Source of the DNA: Phycisphaerae bacterium | GTDB lineage: Bacteria; Planctomycetota; Phycisphaerae; UBA1845; Fen-1342 | Length of the DNA stretch: 64,000 bases | Direction of reading: 5' to 3' | NCBI GenBank assembly: GCA_017999985.1 | Contig: JAGNKU010000006.1 | Span: forward strand, 242,276 to 306,275 | Shown here: positions 52,217-63,349 of the stretch, in pieces | Numbering within the stretch: position 1 is the stretch's first letter | How the letters are laid out: each line of letters starts with the position of its first letter | Notes under the pieces: generated by a model | Database searches by the model: none | What the model saw: only the letters and a program-made list of their open reading frames with translations | Told to the model about the DNA's origin: nothing | Translations under genes and position numbers: made by a program

Positions 52217-52795
52217 GTGCGCGAGTACCCCGGCGATGCGATCGAGAAACGCGACGATCCAGCAGTCGTGCGGTATGCGGCGCGTCCATCGCGGCGGGGA
52301 ACACGTGTGCTCGTCCTCTGCGTTGTCGGCCTGCTCGTGGGCATGCTCCCGCTATTGGCGTACCGGTCTATTCCGCGGATTCACAGTGGGCGCGACACGT
52401 CGCCGGGAGGCCAATGCCGTTTCAACCTTCGTATGATTGGCAACGGTCTTGAAGTGTACGCTCTTGGCAACTGTGACACTTATCCGCCCGCCTTACGGGC
52501 TTTGATTGACGATGACACGCTCATCCCGCAGCAACTGGTTTCGCCTCTGTCGGGACATACCCAGCCCACGTGCGACTACTACTACGTTACCGGCCTTACG
52601 CCCAACGATCCCGAAACGTGGATCGTCGCGTACGCCGATCCTGCCTACACAAACGGCGAAGGCGCCAACGTCCTGTATCTCGACGGTCACGTTGACTTCG
52701 TGAAGGAGCCGCAGTTTTCGCAGGACCTGGCGCGCTTCAAGGCCGACTACCAGAAGGCCCGCGGCGCGCCGCCGGTGATTATTCCGCCGAATTGA
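52217..52795 (+). CDS. Secreted H-X9-DG-like (pseudopilin-related) protein, copy 2
   Basis: The 192-residue paralogue of the preceding gene has the same plan: REYPGDAIEKRDDPAVVRYA, a membrane helix (VLVLCVVGLLVGMLPLLAYR), FNLRMIGNGLEVYALGNCDT, DYYYVTGLTPNDPETWIVAY and GANVLYLDGHVDFVKEPQFS. The two genes are nearly identical in DNA over the upstream 90 nt, the first 40 codons and the last 30 codons, but differ strongly between. GTG 52217 has GGAG upstream as in copy 1. Function unknown; surface exposure is inferred from the single N-terminal helix. Confidence 0.7.
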   Translation: MREYPGDAIEKRDDPAVVRYAARPSRRGTRVLVLCVVGLLVGMLPLLAYRSIPRIHSGRDTSPGGQCRFNLRMIGNGLEVYALGNCDTYPPALRALIDDDTLIPQQLVSPLSGHTQPTCDYYYVTGLTPNDPETWIVAYADPAYTNGEGANVLYLDGHVDFVKEPQFSQDLARFKADYQKARGAPPVIIPPN

Positions 52796-52844
52796 GGCGC
52801 GATCCGCGGCGCCGTATTGCGGCAAGGCGACAGCCGAGCGCTCA

Positions 52845-52882
52845 ACCCTCCCCCTGCCCCCTCCCTGGGAGGGAGGGGAGTT
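52845..52882 (+). repeat. C-rich hairpin element, copy 5 of 5
   Basis: ACCCTCCCCCTGCCCCCTCC followed by CTGGGAGGGAGGGGAGTT, with a perfect CCCCTCCC/GGGAGGGG stem. It lies 49 nt after duplicate 2. Confidence 0.65.
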
Positions 52883-52918
52883 GGAGGGCCGCGGACCCTC
52901 GCTCGCACTTCAGGATTC

Positions 52919-52949
52919 GATGGCCCTCGCTTGCGCTTCGGGCTCGGAT
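52919..52949 (-). repeat. 31-bp inverted repeat, right copy
   Basis: Exact reverse complement of 51313-51343. It lies 11 nt downstream of the thrC stop on the minus strand. Confidence 0.85.
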
Positions 52950-52959
52950 TGGGGGCGCG

Positions 52960-54330
52960 CTACGTTGTGAACCGTGCTTGCAGCCAAGCTCGGAATGGCT
53001 CGTACGCCGCTGGCAAGTGCTCGTAGGACTCCGGCTTCTTTTCCAGGCCCGCCAGGCTGGGCGGCACCTCCGGATCGACGCCGATCGTCGCCTGGATCTC
53101 TTCCGGGAACTTCGCCGGATGCGCCGTCTCCACGCTGATCGCCAAGCGCTCCGCCGCCGCGGGCTCGTCGCGGAAATAGCGCATCAAGCCCGCCCAGCCG
53201 ACCGCGCCGTGCGGCTCCAGGATTACGCCGTAGCGGTCGTACGCGTCCTTGATCGTCGCACGCGTCTCGTCGTCCGGAATGCTGACGGCGTACAGGTCGC
53301 GACGCATGCGGTCCATGTCCGGCGGCCGGCGCAGTCCGCCGGTCTCGTCCATGTGGCCGCCGTAGGCATCGACGAGCCGCGCGAGGTTCGACGGGTGGCC
53401 GACGTTCATCGCGTTCGAGATGCACACGCGCGACGGCGCGATCTTCTGATAGCGCCCCGTGCGCAGGAAATTCGGCACCTCGTCGTTCGCATTTGTCGCG
53501 ATGACCAGCCGCGCGATCGGCAGCCCCATGCGCCGCGCGATGACGGCCCCCATCATGTCGCCGAAATTGCCCGACGGCACGCAGATCGTGACCGGCTCGC
53601 CGCTGGCGGCGTCCGCCAGATTCACGTACGCGTACACGTAATACACGCTTTGCGGCAACAGCCGGCCGATGTTGATCGAGTTCGCCGAGCTGAGCCGGAT
53701 CGCCCGCAGGGCCGGGTCGGCGAACGCCTGCTTCACCATTGCCTGGCAATCGTCGAACTGCCCATCTACGGCGATCGTCGTCACGTTGCCGCCGATCGTC
53801 GTCATCTGCTTGCGTTGCCGGTCGGACACCTCGGCCGGCGGGAACAGCACGACGACACGCACATGCGGCACGCTGTGGTACGCGTGCGCGACGGCGCTGC
53901 CGGTGTCGCCCGACGTCGCGGTCAGGATGACAAGGTCGCCCCCCTGCTGCCGCATCAGCACGCCCATCCAGCGGGCCATCATGCGGGCGGCGAAGTCCTT
54001 AAACGACGCGGTCGGGCCGCGATCCAGCCGCAGCAGATGCCAGTTGCGCGTTACGTGCTCGGTCGGCACCGCAAAGTCGTATGCGTCCGCGCACAATTCC
54101 CGTAGCGTCGCGCCGTCGAACACGCCGCGCGTGTACGGCTTGAGCAGCGCGAATGCGACCTCCGGGTACGGCTTGCCCCGCAACGTGGCCAATTCGGCGG
54201 CCGAGAACGCCGGGAATGATTCCGGCATGAACAGCCCGCGATCGGCGGCCTGGCCCTGCAGCAGGGCCGCGTCCAAGGTCACGGGCGGCACGTCATGGTT
54301 GGTGCTGTAATATCGCAGTGGTTCGGTCAT
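52960..54330 (-). CDS. thrC: Threonine synthase
   Basis: The 456-residue protein is a PLP enzyme converting O-phosphohomoserine to threonine. Seen are MTEPLRYYSTNHDVPPVTLD, DRGLFMPESFPAFS, the PLP-lysine motif GPTASFKDFAARMM, ILTATSGDTGSAVAHAYHSV, SSANSINIGRLLPQSVYYVY and VPSGNFGDMMGAVIARRMGL. Length fits the E. coli-like ThrC branch (about 430). It is divergent from a Cys/Met-metabolism PLP gene, so two homoserine-consuming branches face each other across a 205-nt gap. Confidence 0.94.
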   Translation of the reverse strand: MTEPLRYYSTNHDVPPVTLDAALLQGQAADRGLFMPESFPAFSAAELATLRGKPYPEVAFALLKPYTRGVFDGATLRELCADAYDFAVPTEHVTRNWHLLRLDRGPTASFKDFAARMMARWMGVLMRQQGGDLVILTATSGDTGSAVAHAYHSVPHVRVVVLFPPAEVSDRQRKQMTTIGGNVTTIAVDGQFDDCQAMVKQAFADPALRAIRLSSANSINIGRLLPQSVYYVYAYVNLADAASGEPVTICVPSGNFGDMMGAVIARRMGLPIARLVIATNANDEVPNFLRTGRYQKIAPSRVCISNAMNVGHPSNLARLVDAYGGHMDETGGLRRPPDMDRMRRDLYAVSIPDDETRATIKDAYDRYGVILEPHGAVGWAGLMRYFRDEPAAAERLAISVETAHPAKFPEEIQATIGVDPEVPPSLAGLEKKPESYEHLPAAYEPFRAWLQARFTT

Positions 54331-54448
54331 GTCCGGGCACCCGCAAACGGCGGCCCAGCCGCGACCACCGACCGGGCAGCGCCAAACGCGACTGTACCGG
54401 ATCGTCGCTCGGTGAACCAGCGGCCTGACGCTATCCGCGCTCGCCCGT

Positions 54449-54478
54449 TTGGTGGCGTGGTGGATAATCCGATATACT
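54449..54478 (+). promoter_or_regulatory. Candidate promoter of the Cys/Met PLP gene
   Basis: TTGGTG (54449-54454), an 18-nt spacer and TATACT (54473-54478). The expected leader is about 50 nt and includes AAAGGAG before the GTG start. Confidence 0.5.
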
Positions 54479-54535
54479 GGGCATGTTGCACAGCACCGGC
54501 GGGGGCGCCGCTGTGCCCATCAAAGGAGTGCCACC

Positions 54536-55990
54536 GTGTACGGCAACGAAGACGTCCACATCACGCCGGGGATGCAGCGGTATATCGAGCACAACAACGA
54601 TTACCTGGCCCGCCGGGCGCAATACATCCGCGACGTGGTCAAGAAATGGAAGTTCGACACGATCGCCGTCCACGGCCTGTACTCGGTCCAGGACGCGCTC
54701 GACGACTACCAGGGCGCGATCATCGAGCCGGTGTTCATGAGTTCGTCGCAGGCCTACCGCGACTCGGACGAGATGGCGGCGGCGCTGGCGTATCTGATCC
54801 CGACATGGTGCTACTCGCGCATCGCCAACCCCTCCACGTATTATTACGAGTGGACACTTGCCCTGCTCGAAGGGTACGGCTTCAGCGGCGAGACCGGCTG
54901 CTGCTCCACGTCGTCCGGCATGGCCGCGATCATGACCGCCGTCCAGCCGTTCCTGGTGCACCGCTTCCACAAGAAGCTCGAGCCGCGCAACTTCATCGCC
55001 ACGGCCCAGTGCTACGGCGGGACGTTCCAGCAATTCAACGTCCGGCTGGCGGAAGAGCGTGACATCGAGTGCCGCTGGGTCCAGGACCCCACGAACATGG
55101 ACGAATGGGCCTCCAAGATCGACCAGAACACGCGGTTCCTGTACGGCGAGCTGCCCAGCAACCCCGGCCAGGGCTTCTTCGACATCGCCGCGGTCGCCGA
55201 CCTGGCGCACAGCCACAACCTGCCGCTGATCTGCGACACCACGGTCGCGTCGCCGGCCCTGTTGCGCCCGATCTGCCACGGGGCGGACATCGTCGTGCAG
55301 TCGGCGACCAAGAGCCTCACGACGAGCGGCTTCGGGGTGGCCGGCGCGGTGATCGCGCGGCAGAACGTCACGACCAACCTCGACAATGACGACCTGAAGC
55401 GGGATTTCGCGGCGTACGTCAAATATCTGCCGAACCGCGATTACGGCCCTAACCTGCATCCGATGCAGGCGATCCTGACGCTGAACGACATGCGGACCTT
55501 GCGGTCGAAGATGGACCTGATGAGCCGCAACACGATGAAGGTGGCCGAGTTCCTGCAGGGGCACCCGCAAATCGCCGGCGTGCAGTACCTGGGTCTGCCG
55601 GACCATCCGCTGCACGAGCTGGCCAGCCGGTACATGTGGCTCGTGGACGCGGAGTACGACGAGCTGTACGGCAAGCCGGTGAACCGCTACGGCCACCTGA
55701 TGTCGTTCCGCGTCAAGGGCGGCCCCGAGGCGGCCCGCAAGTTCTTCGACGGGCTGCAGCGCATCTGGCGGGCCACCGACCTCGGCCGCATCAAGAGCGT
55801 CGCCACGATTCCGGCGATCTCGACGCACCAGCAGCAAGGCGAGGCCGGCCGCTGCCTGGCGAATATCTCGCCGGACATGGTCCGCTTGTGCGTGGGGGCC
55901 GAGCACCCGGACGACGTCATCGCCGACTTGGACCAGGCGCTGGCGAAGCTGAAGACGAAGGCGGCTTTGCAGCCGGCGCGCGCCAAGTAG
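54536..55990 (+). CDS. Cys/Met-metabolism PLP-dependent enzyme (homoserine sulfhydrylase / cystathionine gamma-synthase-like)
   Basis: The 484-residue protein belongs to the Cys/Met metabolism fold-type I family: FDTIAVHGLYSVQDALDDYQ, a GCCSTSSGMAAIMTAV phosphate-binding region, LPLICDTTVASPALLRPICH and the PLP lysine in VVQSATKSLTTSGFGVAGAV. It is longer than usual (about 400-430), with an N-terminal extension and an insert around VKYLPNRDYGPNLHPMQAIL. It probably forms a sulfur-amino-acid bond from an activated homoserine, but sulfhydrylase, gamma-synthase and gamma-lyase activities cannot be told apart. GTG 54536 has AAAGGAG 7 nt upstream. Confidence 0.82.
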   Translation: MYGNEDVHITPGMQRYIEHNNDYLARRAQYIRDVVKKWKFDTIAVHGLYSVQDALDDYQGAIIEPVFMSSSQAYRDSDEMAAALAYLIPTWCYSRIANPSTYYYEWTLALLEGYGFSGETGCCSTSSGMAAIMTAVQPFLVHRFHKKLEPRNFIATAQCYGGTFQQFNVRLAEERDIECRWVQDPTNMDEWASKIDQNTRFLYGELPSNPGQGFFDIAAVADLAHSHNLPLICDTTVASPALLRPICHGADIVVQSATKSLTTSGFGVAGAVIARQNVTTNLDNDDLKRDFAAYVKYLPNRDYGPNLHPMQAILTLNDMRTLRSKMDLMSRNTMKVAEFLQGHPQIAGVQYLGLPDHPLHELASRYMWLVDAEYDELYGKPVNRYGHLMSFRVKGGPEAARKFFDGLQRIWRATDLGRIKSVATIPAISTHQQQGEAGRCLANISPDMVRLCVGAEHPDDVIADLDQALAKLKTKAALQPARAK

Positions 55991-56419
55991 CGCTGCGCGG
56001 CAGCCCGCGGCTGGCAATGGTCTGTTCCGCCCGCCCGTTGCATCGGCGGTGGCGCTCTGCGTCCACGCGTCGGCGAACCAACGATTGTCCCGTGCGCGAC
56101 CGTACGCGCCGCTCCGCTCGCATGACTCCACCCGGATTTGCGGACTGTCACGGATCGGCGACCGCGGCCGACCGCCTCCAGCGCAGCGTTCGGCCCAGCG
56201 TCATTCCACCGCCCGGCCGCCGGGGCCGGCAAATTGTTTTGCCTGTCCGATAACGGTCTGGTATGATACTGGCTGAAGGGAGCCGGCGCAGCTCGCCGGC
56301 GTCATGATTCAGGCTCCGCGGCATTCTCATCTCTGCGACCTTGGCCAGACGGACCTGCGTGTGTCGGGCTCGGCCGGTTGAGTGTCGTTTCATGCCGCCC
56401 GCAAGGAGGAGGTAGATCC
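55991..56419. other. Intergenic region before the dockerin-tailed protein
   Basis: This 429-base gap contains one good promoter (56239-56267) and a leader of about 145 nt. Short open frames have poor codon use. I see no RNA gene. Confidence 0.45.
56239..56267 (+). promoter_or_regulatory. Promoter of the dockerin-tailed protein gene
   Basis: TTGCCT (56239-56244) and TATGAT (56262-56267) are spaced by 17 nt, in an AT-rich island. It is about 150 nt before the ATG. Confidence 0.55.
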
Positions 56420-57949
56420 ATGTCATTGCGTTTGAATTCCAGTTGGTCCCGAGTCTTGCTGGGCGCGGCGGTGGCGGCGCTCTGCGCCCCCGCGCTGGCC
56501 GACAACATCGAGGTGATCTACACCGAGATCACCGGCCATCCGACGGCGGTCGTGCCCGGTGCCCGCGATGCGGCGGGCAATCTCGCGTTCGCCGAATGGA
56601 CCGCCATCGAGGAAGTGGCGCTGCGCGCCGACGGCGGCGAGTGGATGATCAAGGGCCGCAGTTCGCTCGCCTCGACCCTGGACGCCATCCTGGTGCTCGG
56701 CTCCGACACCACCGGCTGGGCCTTCGCCCAGGATGGTCAGCCGCTGCAGGGCGGCGTGGCCGGCGAACTGTATGACTTCTTCGATTCCCCCGTGCCCGCC
56801 GCGTGGGATGACGCAGGCAACATCGCGTTCAGTTGCCGCGCAAAGGGTGGCGTTGCGTCTGTATTCGAGAAGGTGATCGTCTACAGCGGCGGCGTCCACA
56901 CGGTCGTCCTGCAGATGGGCGACCTCGCGCTCGGACTGATTGACGCCCCGCCGAACCCGTCCGGCGACGAGCGATTCGGCAATTCGATCAACTCCGTGTA
57001 CCTGCTGAACTCCGGCCAGGTGGCCTTCGTCAACACGCCGATCACGAACTGCCACAGCAGCCGCTACCCGGCCAGCTTCCGCGGCAACACCGGCTTCCGG
57101 CAGTCCGGGGTCAGCGTGATCGGCGGCGAGACGTGGGACAACATCGACTACGACGATTGCGGCGGCACCGCGGACGGCCTGCACTACTTCCACAAGGGCG
57201 ACACCGAGAACCCGAACACCGCGGTGGACGACATCCTCGACGTCGACGGCGTCGTCGTACTGCGCGAGGGCTCGCCCGTCGCCGGCTCGTCGGTCACCAT
57301 GGCCGCCGTGTTCTTCACGCGCATGCTGTCCGACGGCACCTGGTTCTGCCGCGGCGACGATCCGCTCGACAACGACTGGGCGGTGCGCAACGGTGTGCTG
57401 CTCGCCAAGACCGGCGACCCGATCACCGCGACGGAGAACTGGGGCAACTCGTTCTCCGCGTTCAACGGCAACCGGGTCGGCGACTGGATCATGGCGGGCA
57501 ACACCGACAATCCGGATGTCAACGCCGACAACGTCCTGGTCCTGAACGGCACGGAGATCGTGGCCCGCGAGGGCGACCCGGTGGATGTGAACGGCGATGG
57601 CGTGTTCGACGACAATGCCTTCATCAACACGTTCCAGCCGAACGACCTGTTCCTGACCGACGCGCGCATGGCATACTTCCTCGTCACGCTACGCAACAGC
57701 GCGGGCACCGGCATCGGCGACGCCTTCGTCCGCCTGCAACTGCCGTGGCCCACCCTGCCGGGCGATATGAACTGTGACGGCGAAGTCAACTTCCGCGACA
57801 TCAACCCGTTCGTGCTGGCCATCACCAACGCGCCGCTGTGGCAGGCCACCTACCCGGACTGCAACCTCATGAACGGTGATATCAACGGCGACGACGAGTT
57901 CAACTTCCGCGACATCAACCCGTTTGTCGAGCTGCTCACCAGCTTCTAG
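56420..57949 (+). CDS. Secreted protein of unknown function with dockerin-like C-terminus
   Basis: The 509-residue protein has a signal peptide (SRVLLGAAVAALCAPALADN), then a large beta-rich domain with repeated short sequences such as ARDAAGNLAFAEW, AWDDAGNIAFSCRAKGG and VLREGSPVAGSSV, resembling a beta-propeller-like choice-of-anchor protein. It ends with two dockerin-like Ca-binding units, GDMNCDGEVNFRDINPF and GDINGDDEFNFRDINPF. An excellent AGGAGGAGG precedes ATG 56420, and a rho-independent terminator follows. The same tail occurs on the subtilisin-like protease in this window. Confidence 0.75.
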   Translation: MSLRLNSSWSRVLLGAAVAALCAPALADNIEVIYTEITGHPTAVVPGARDAAGNLAFAEWTAIEEVALRADGGEWMIKGRSSLASTLDAILVLGSDTTGWAFAQDGQPLQGGVAGELYDFFDSPVPAAWDDAGNIAFSCRAKGGVASVFEKVIVYSGGVHTVVLQMGDLALGLIDAPPNPSGDERFGNSINSVYLLNSGQVAFVNTPITNCHSSRYPASFRGNTGFRQSGVSVIGGETWDNIDYDDCGGTADGLHYFHKGDTENPNTAVDDILDVDGVVVLREGSPVAGSSVTMAAVFFTRMLSDGTWFCRGDDPLDNDWAVRNGVLLAKTGDPITATENWGNSFSAFNGNRVGDWIMAGNTDNPDVNADNVLVLNGTEIVAREGDPVDVNGDGVFDDNAFINTFQPNDLFLTDARMAYFLVTLRNSAGTGIGDAFVRLQLPWPTLPGDMNCDGEVNFRDINPFVLAITNAPLWQATYPDCNLMNGDINGDDEFNFRDINPFVELLTSF

Positions 57950-57974
57950 CGTGCGACCGGTAACCGGAACCCGC

Positions 57975-58014
57975 GGCCGGCGCCGTGTTTCGTGCATGGC
58001 GCCGGCCTTTTCTT
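57975..58014 (+). terminator. Rho-independent terminator
   Basis: GGCCGGCGCC (57975-57984) and GGCGCCGGCC (57998-58007) form a perfect 10-bp stem, followed by TTTTCTT. It lies 26 nt after the dockerin-tailed gene. Confidence 0.85.
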
Positions 58015-58151
58015 GCGCCCGCCGATAACGTCGCGGGCGGCATCGCCGGATGGACGCGCAGAATCCGCCTACATCACTTTCTGTTTGCCCCACGCCCCGG
58101 CGATTCGCAGGTTACCTGTACGGGACGGTCTGCCCGTGCAGGATACGGTGT

Positions 58152-59873
58152 ATGCAGGTCAACACAAACTACAGCCTGACCAGCCTGTGGGGCACACCCA
58201 AGTCCGGCACCGGCACCAGCACCGCCACCGTGCGTCTGGTCAGCCGGACCGACGGCTCAACCTTCGGTCCCGCCACCGACGTCTCCGTCAACGAGAACGC
58301 GCCGAACATCACGGGGTTCACCGACTACACCGCGCTGGGCAGCTCCGGGCTGTGGCAGTTCGATCTGACCGGCGTGCTGAACGCGACCCCGACCGGGCTG
58401 GGCGAGGCCACCGTCTCCGCGGATCAGCAGAAGGCCGAAGAAAAGGCCGTCGCGCTGGCCTACGAGTACATTGACCAACTGCAATATGACTCGGCCCGCA
58501 AGCTGCTCCAGAGCGTGCTGGACCAGAACGCGCGCAACTCCGCCGCGCTGCGAGCACTGGGTTATGTGAGCATCGGCGAGGGCGACTACCAGGGCGCAGA
58601 GGAACTGTTCCTCAAGGCGCACGCGATCAACCCGTCGCTGGGGTATGACAGCGACGCACAGATCGCGCGGATTCTTCAGAAGGACGACCCGTCCGTGCTC
58701 GTCGCGGCGCGCGGCATGCTGGCCACCACGAGCCAGCGCAAGGCCGGCCGGCAGCTGCTGATCGCGCTGACCGAGCGCAGCCCCCGGAACACGGCCGCGC
58801 ACATGCTGCTGGGCGAAACGCTGCTGAAGCAGGGCGACACGCTGAACGGCCTGATGCAGTACAGTTCCGCGATCACCAATGCCGACACCGGCGAGCTCAG
58901 CCAGCTCGCATCCCGCTTCGAGCGGATGGCCAGCGAGAAACCGGGCAGCGCGTTCGTGCAGCAACTGCTGGGCAAGGTGCAATTGCGCCAGGGGGACTAC
59001 GACGCGGCGCTGGAGACGCTCACGCATGCCACGCAGATCGCCGAGGATCCGACCCCCTATCAGGCCACGCTGGCCCAGGCGTACATCGGCCGCGGGCGCG
59101 CCAAGCTGACCAGCCGCGACATCCCCGGCGCCATGGCCGACTTCACACAGGCCCAGACGCTCGATCCGACCGGGCGCGACACCAAGGCCGCCGTCGCCGA
59201 GGGCCGTGTCGCACAGGCCGAGGAATACAGCCGGCGCGGCGACTACCGGGCGGCGAAGGATGCGTACCGCGCGCTCAGCGAACTGCTCGCCGAAAACCGT
59301 AACCAGGCGCTCAAGACGCGCGCGGCGGCCGGGGCCTACGCGGTGGGCCGCGCGCTCGAGCGCCGCCGGATCGCCGCCGGCGCGGAGATCGACAGCGAAG
59401 TGACGGTGTTCCAGACGGCGTACGATCTGGATCCGGAGAACAAGGCGTACAAGCGCAAGCTGGCCGAGACGCGCAACGCGATCGGAGACCAGCTCTACGC
59501 CACCGACAAGTACCAGGAGGCGGCCCAGTCGTACAATCGCGCGCGCGAACTCTACAAGTACGACAAGACATACAAGTCCAACACGATTAACGCGTTCGTC
59601 AAGTACGGCGACGAGCGGGCGGCGAACCTGAACTACGGCGACGCGATCGAGGCGTATCGGCAGGCGTACCTGGTCGACACGTACAACGCGGAAGTGAAGC
59701 AGAAGCTGGCGACCCAGTACAACGCGCGCGGCCTGGACTACGTGAGCTGGGAGAAGTACAAGCTCGCCGCGCTGGACTTCAAGGAAGCGCTGCGGCTCTT
59801 CCCGGGCAACGCGGAGTACCAGGCGAACTACAACAGGTACAGCGCCTGGGACACTACGAACGATGAGGAATAG
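58152..59873 (+). CDS. TPR-repeat protein with unusual N-terminal region
   Basis: The 573-residue protein starts with about 85 residues rich in Thr, Ser and Gly (YSLTSLWGTPKSGTGTSTAT) that resemble no domain I know. About 450 residues of TPR-like helices follow: YEYIDQLQYDSARKLLQSVL, ALRALGYVSIGEGDYQGAEE, FVQQLLGKVQLRQGDYDAAL and RNAIGDQLYATDKYQEAAQS. No signal peptide is visible. AGGAT lies 8 nt before ATG 58152; a longer frame from 58050 would add a sequence lacking any signal. It is probably a scaffold protein. It is convergent with topA. Confidence 0.7.
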   Translation: MQVNTNYSLTSLWGTPKSGTGTSTATVRLVSRTDGSTFGPATDVSVNENAPNITGFTDYTALGSSGLWQFDLTGVLNATPTGLGEATVSADQQKAEEKAVALAYEYIDQLQYDSARKLLQSVLDQNARNSAALRALGYVSIGEGDYQGAEELFLKAHAINPSLGYDSDAQIARILQKDDPSVLVAARGMLATTSQRKAGRQLLIALTERSPRNTAAHMLLGETLLKQGDTLNGLMQYSSAITNADTGELSQLASRFERMASEKPGSAFVQQLLGKVQLRQGDYDAALETLTHATQIAEDPTPYQATLAQAYIGRGRAKLTSRDIPGAMADFTQAQTLDPTGRDTKAAVAEGRVAQAEEYSRRGDYRAAKDAYRALSELLAENRNQALKTRAAAGAYAVGRALERRRIAAGAEIDSEVTVFQTAYDLDPENKAYKRKLAETRNAIGDQLYATDKYQEAAQSYNRARELYKYDKTYKSNTINAFVKYGDERAANLNYGDAIEAYRQAYLVDTYNAEVKQKLATQYNARGLDYVSWEKYKLAALDFKEALRLFPGNAEYQANYNRYSAWDTTNDEE

Positions 59874-59995
59874 GGCCGTCGGCCGTCAGCTACCGACCTC
59901 AGGCCATTAGCCATGGGCCGTAAGCCGTGCGCCCAGCTGGCGGCGCTGTGGGGGAGATCAATGGAGACAAGGCTGGAGAGCTGGGGCACCCGGTC

Positions 59996-62995
<3,000 letters not shown>

Positions 62996-63012
62996 GGAAT
63001 ACGACCTAACCC

Positions 63013-63040
63013 ATTGTATGATCGCCTGTTACACGCCAAG
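63013..63040 (-). promoter_or_regulatory. Candidate topA promoter
   Basis: On the minus strand, TACAAT (63018-63013) is preceded by CTTGGC (63040-63035) at 16 nt. It is about 20 nt before the topA ATG. Confidence 0.4.
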
Positions 63041-63240
63041 TAGGCCCCGCCGCACGCAGCGCCCAGGGCCGGCACCGAACAGACAATATCGGAATTTCGA
63101 ACCATCAACTTCCTCAGATCGTTAGCGGCTGCCGCCCCGGTGTCAAGCCGCACGCGACGTCGCGGCCTGCCGCGGACCGCACGAAGAGCGGCCTGAACGG
63201 CTCCAAAAACCGCGGCTGCGGCGTTAGTATCAGGCTCGCC

Positions 63241-63322
63241 GCGAGAGTGGCGGAATTGGCAGACGCACCAGATTTAGGTTCTGGCGGGGAAACCCGTGCG
63301 GGTTCGACTCCCGCCTCTCGCA
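63241..63322 (+). tRNA. tRNA-Leu (anticodon TAG)
   Basis: An 82-nt cloverleaf with a long variable arm typical of class II tRNAs: acceptor GCGAGAG/CTCTCGC with discriminator A, anticodon stem CCAGA/TCTGG with loop TTTAGGT (anticodon TAG), variable stem CGGGG...CCCGTG-like, and T-arm with GGTTCGACTCC. CCA is not encoded. It reads CUA/CUN leucine codons. Confidence 0.95.
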
Positions 63323-63349
63323 GTGGTCGGTTCGTGGGCGGCGGCGGGG

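Noticed and set aside
59875-59928. Possible small RNA or repeat in the topA/TPR gap (GGCCGTC, GCCATTAGCCATGGGCCG)
   Set aside because: Units are short and degenerate; too little to support a call.
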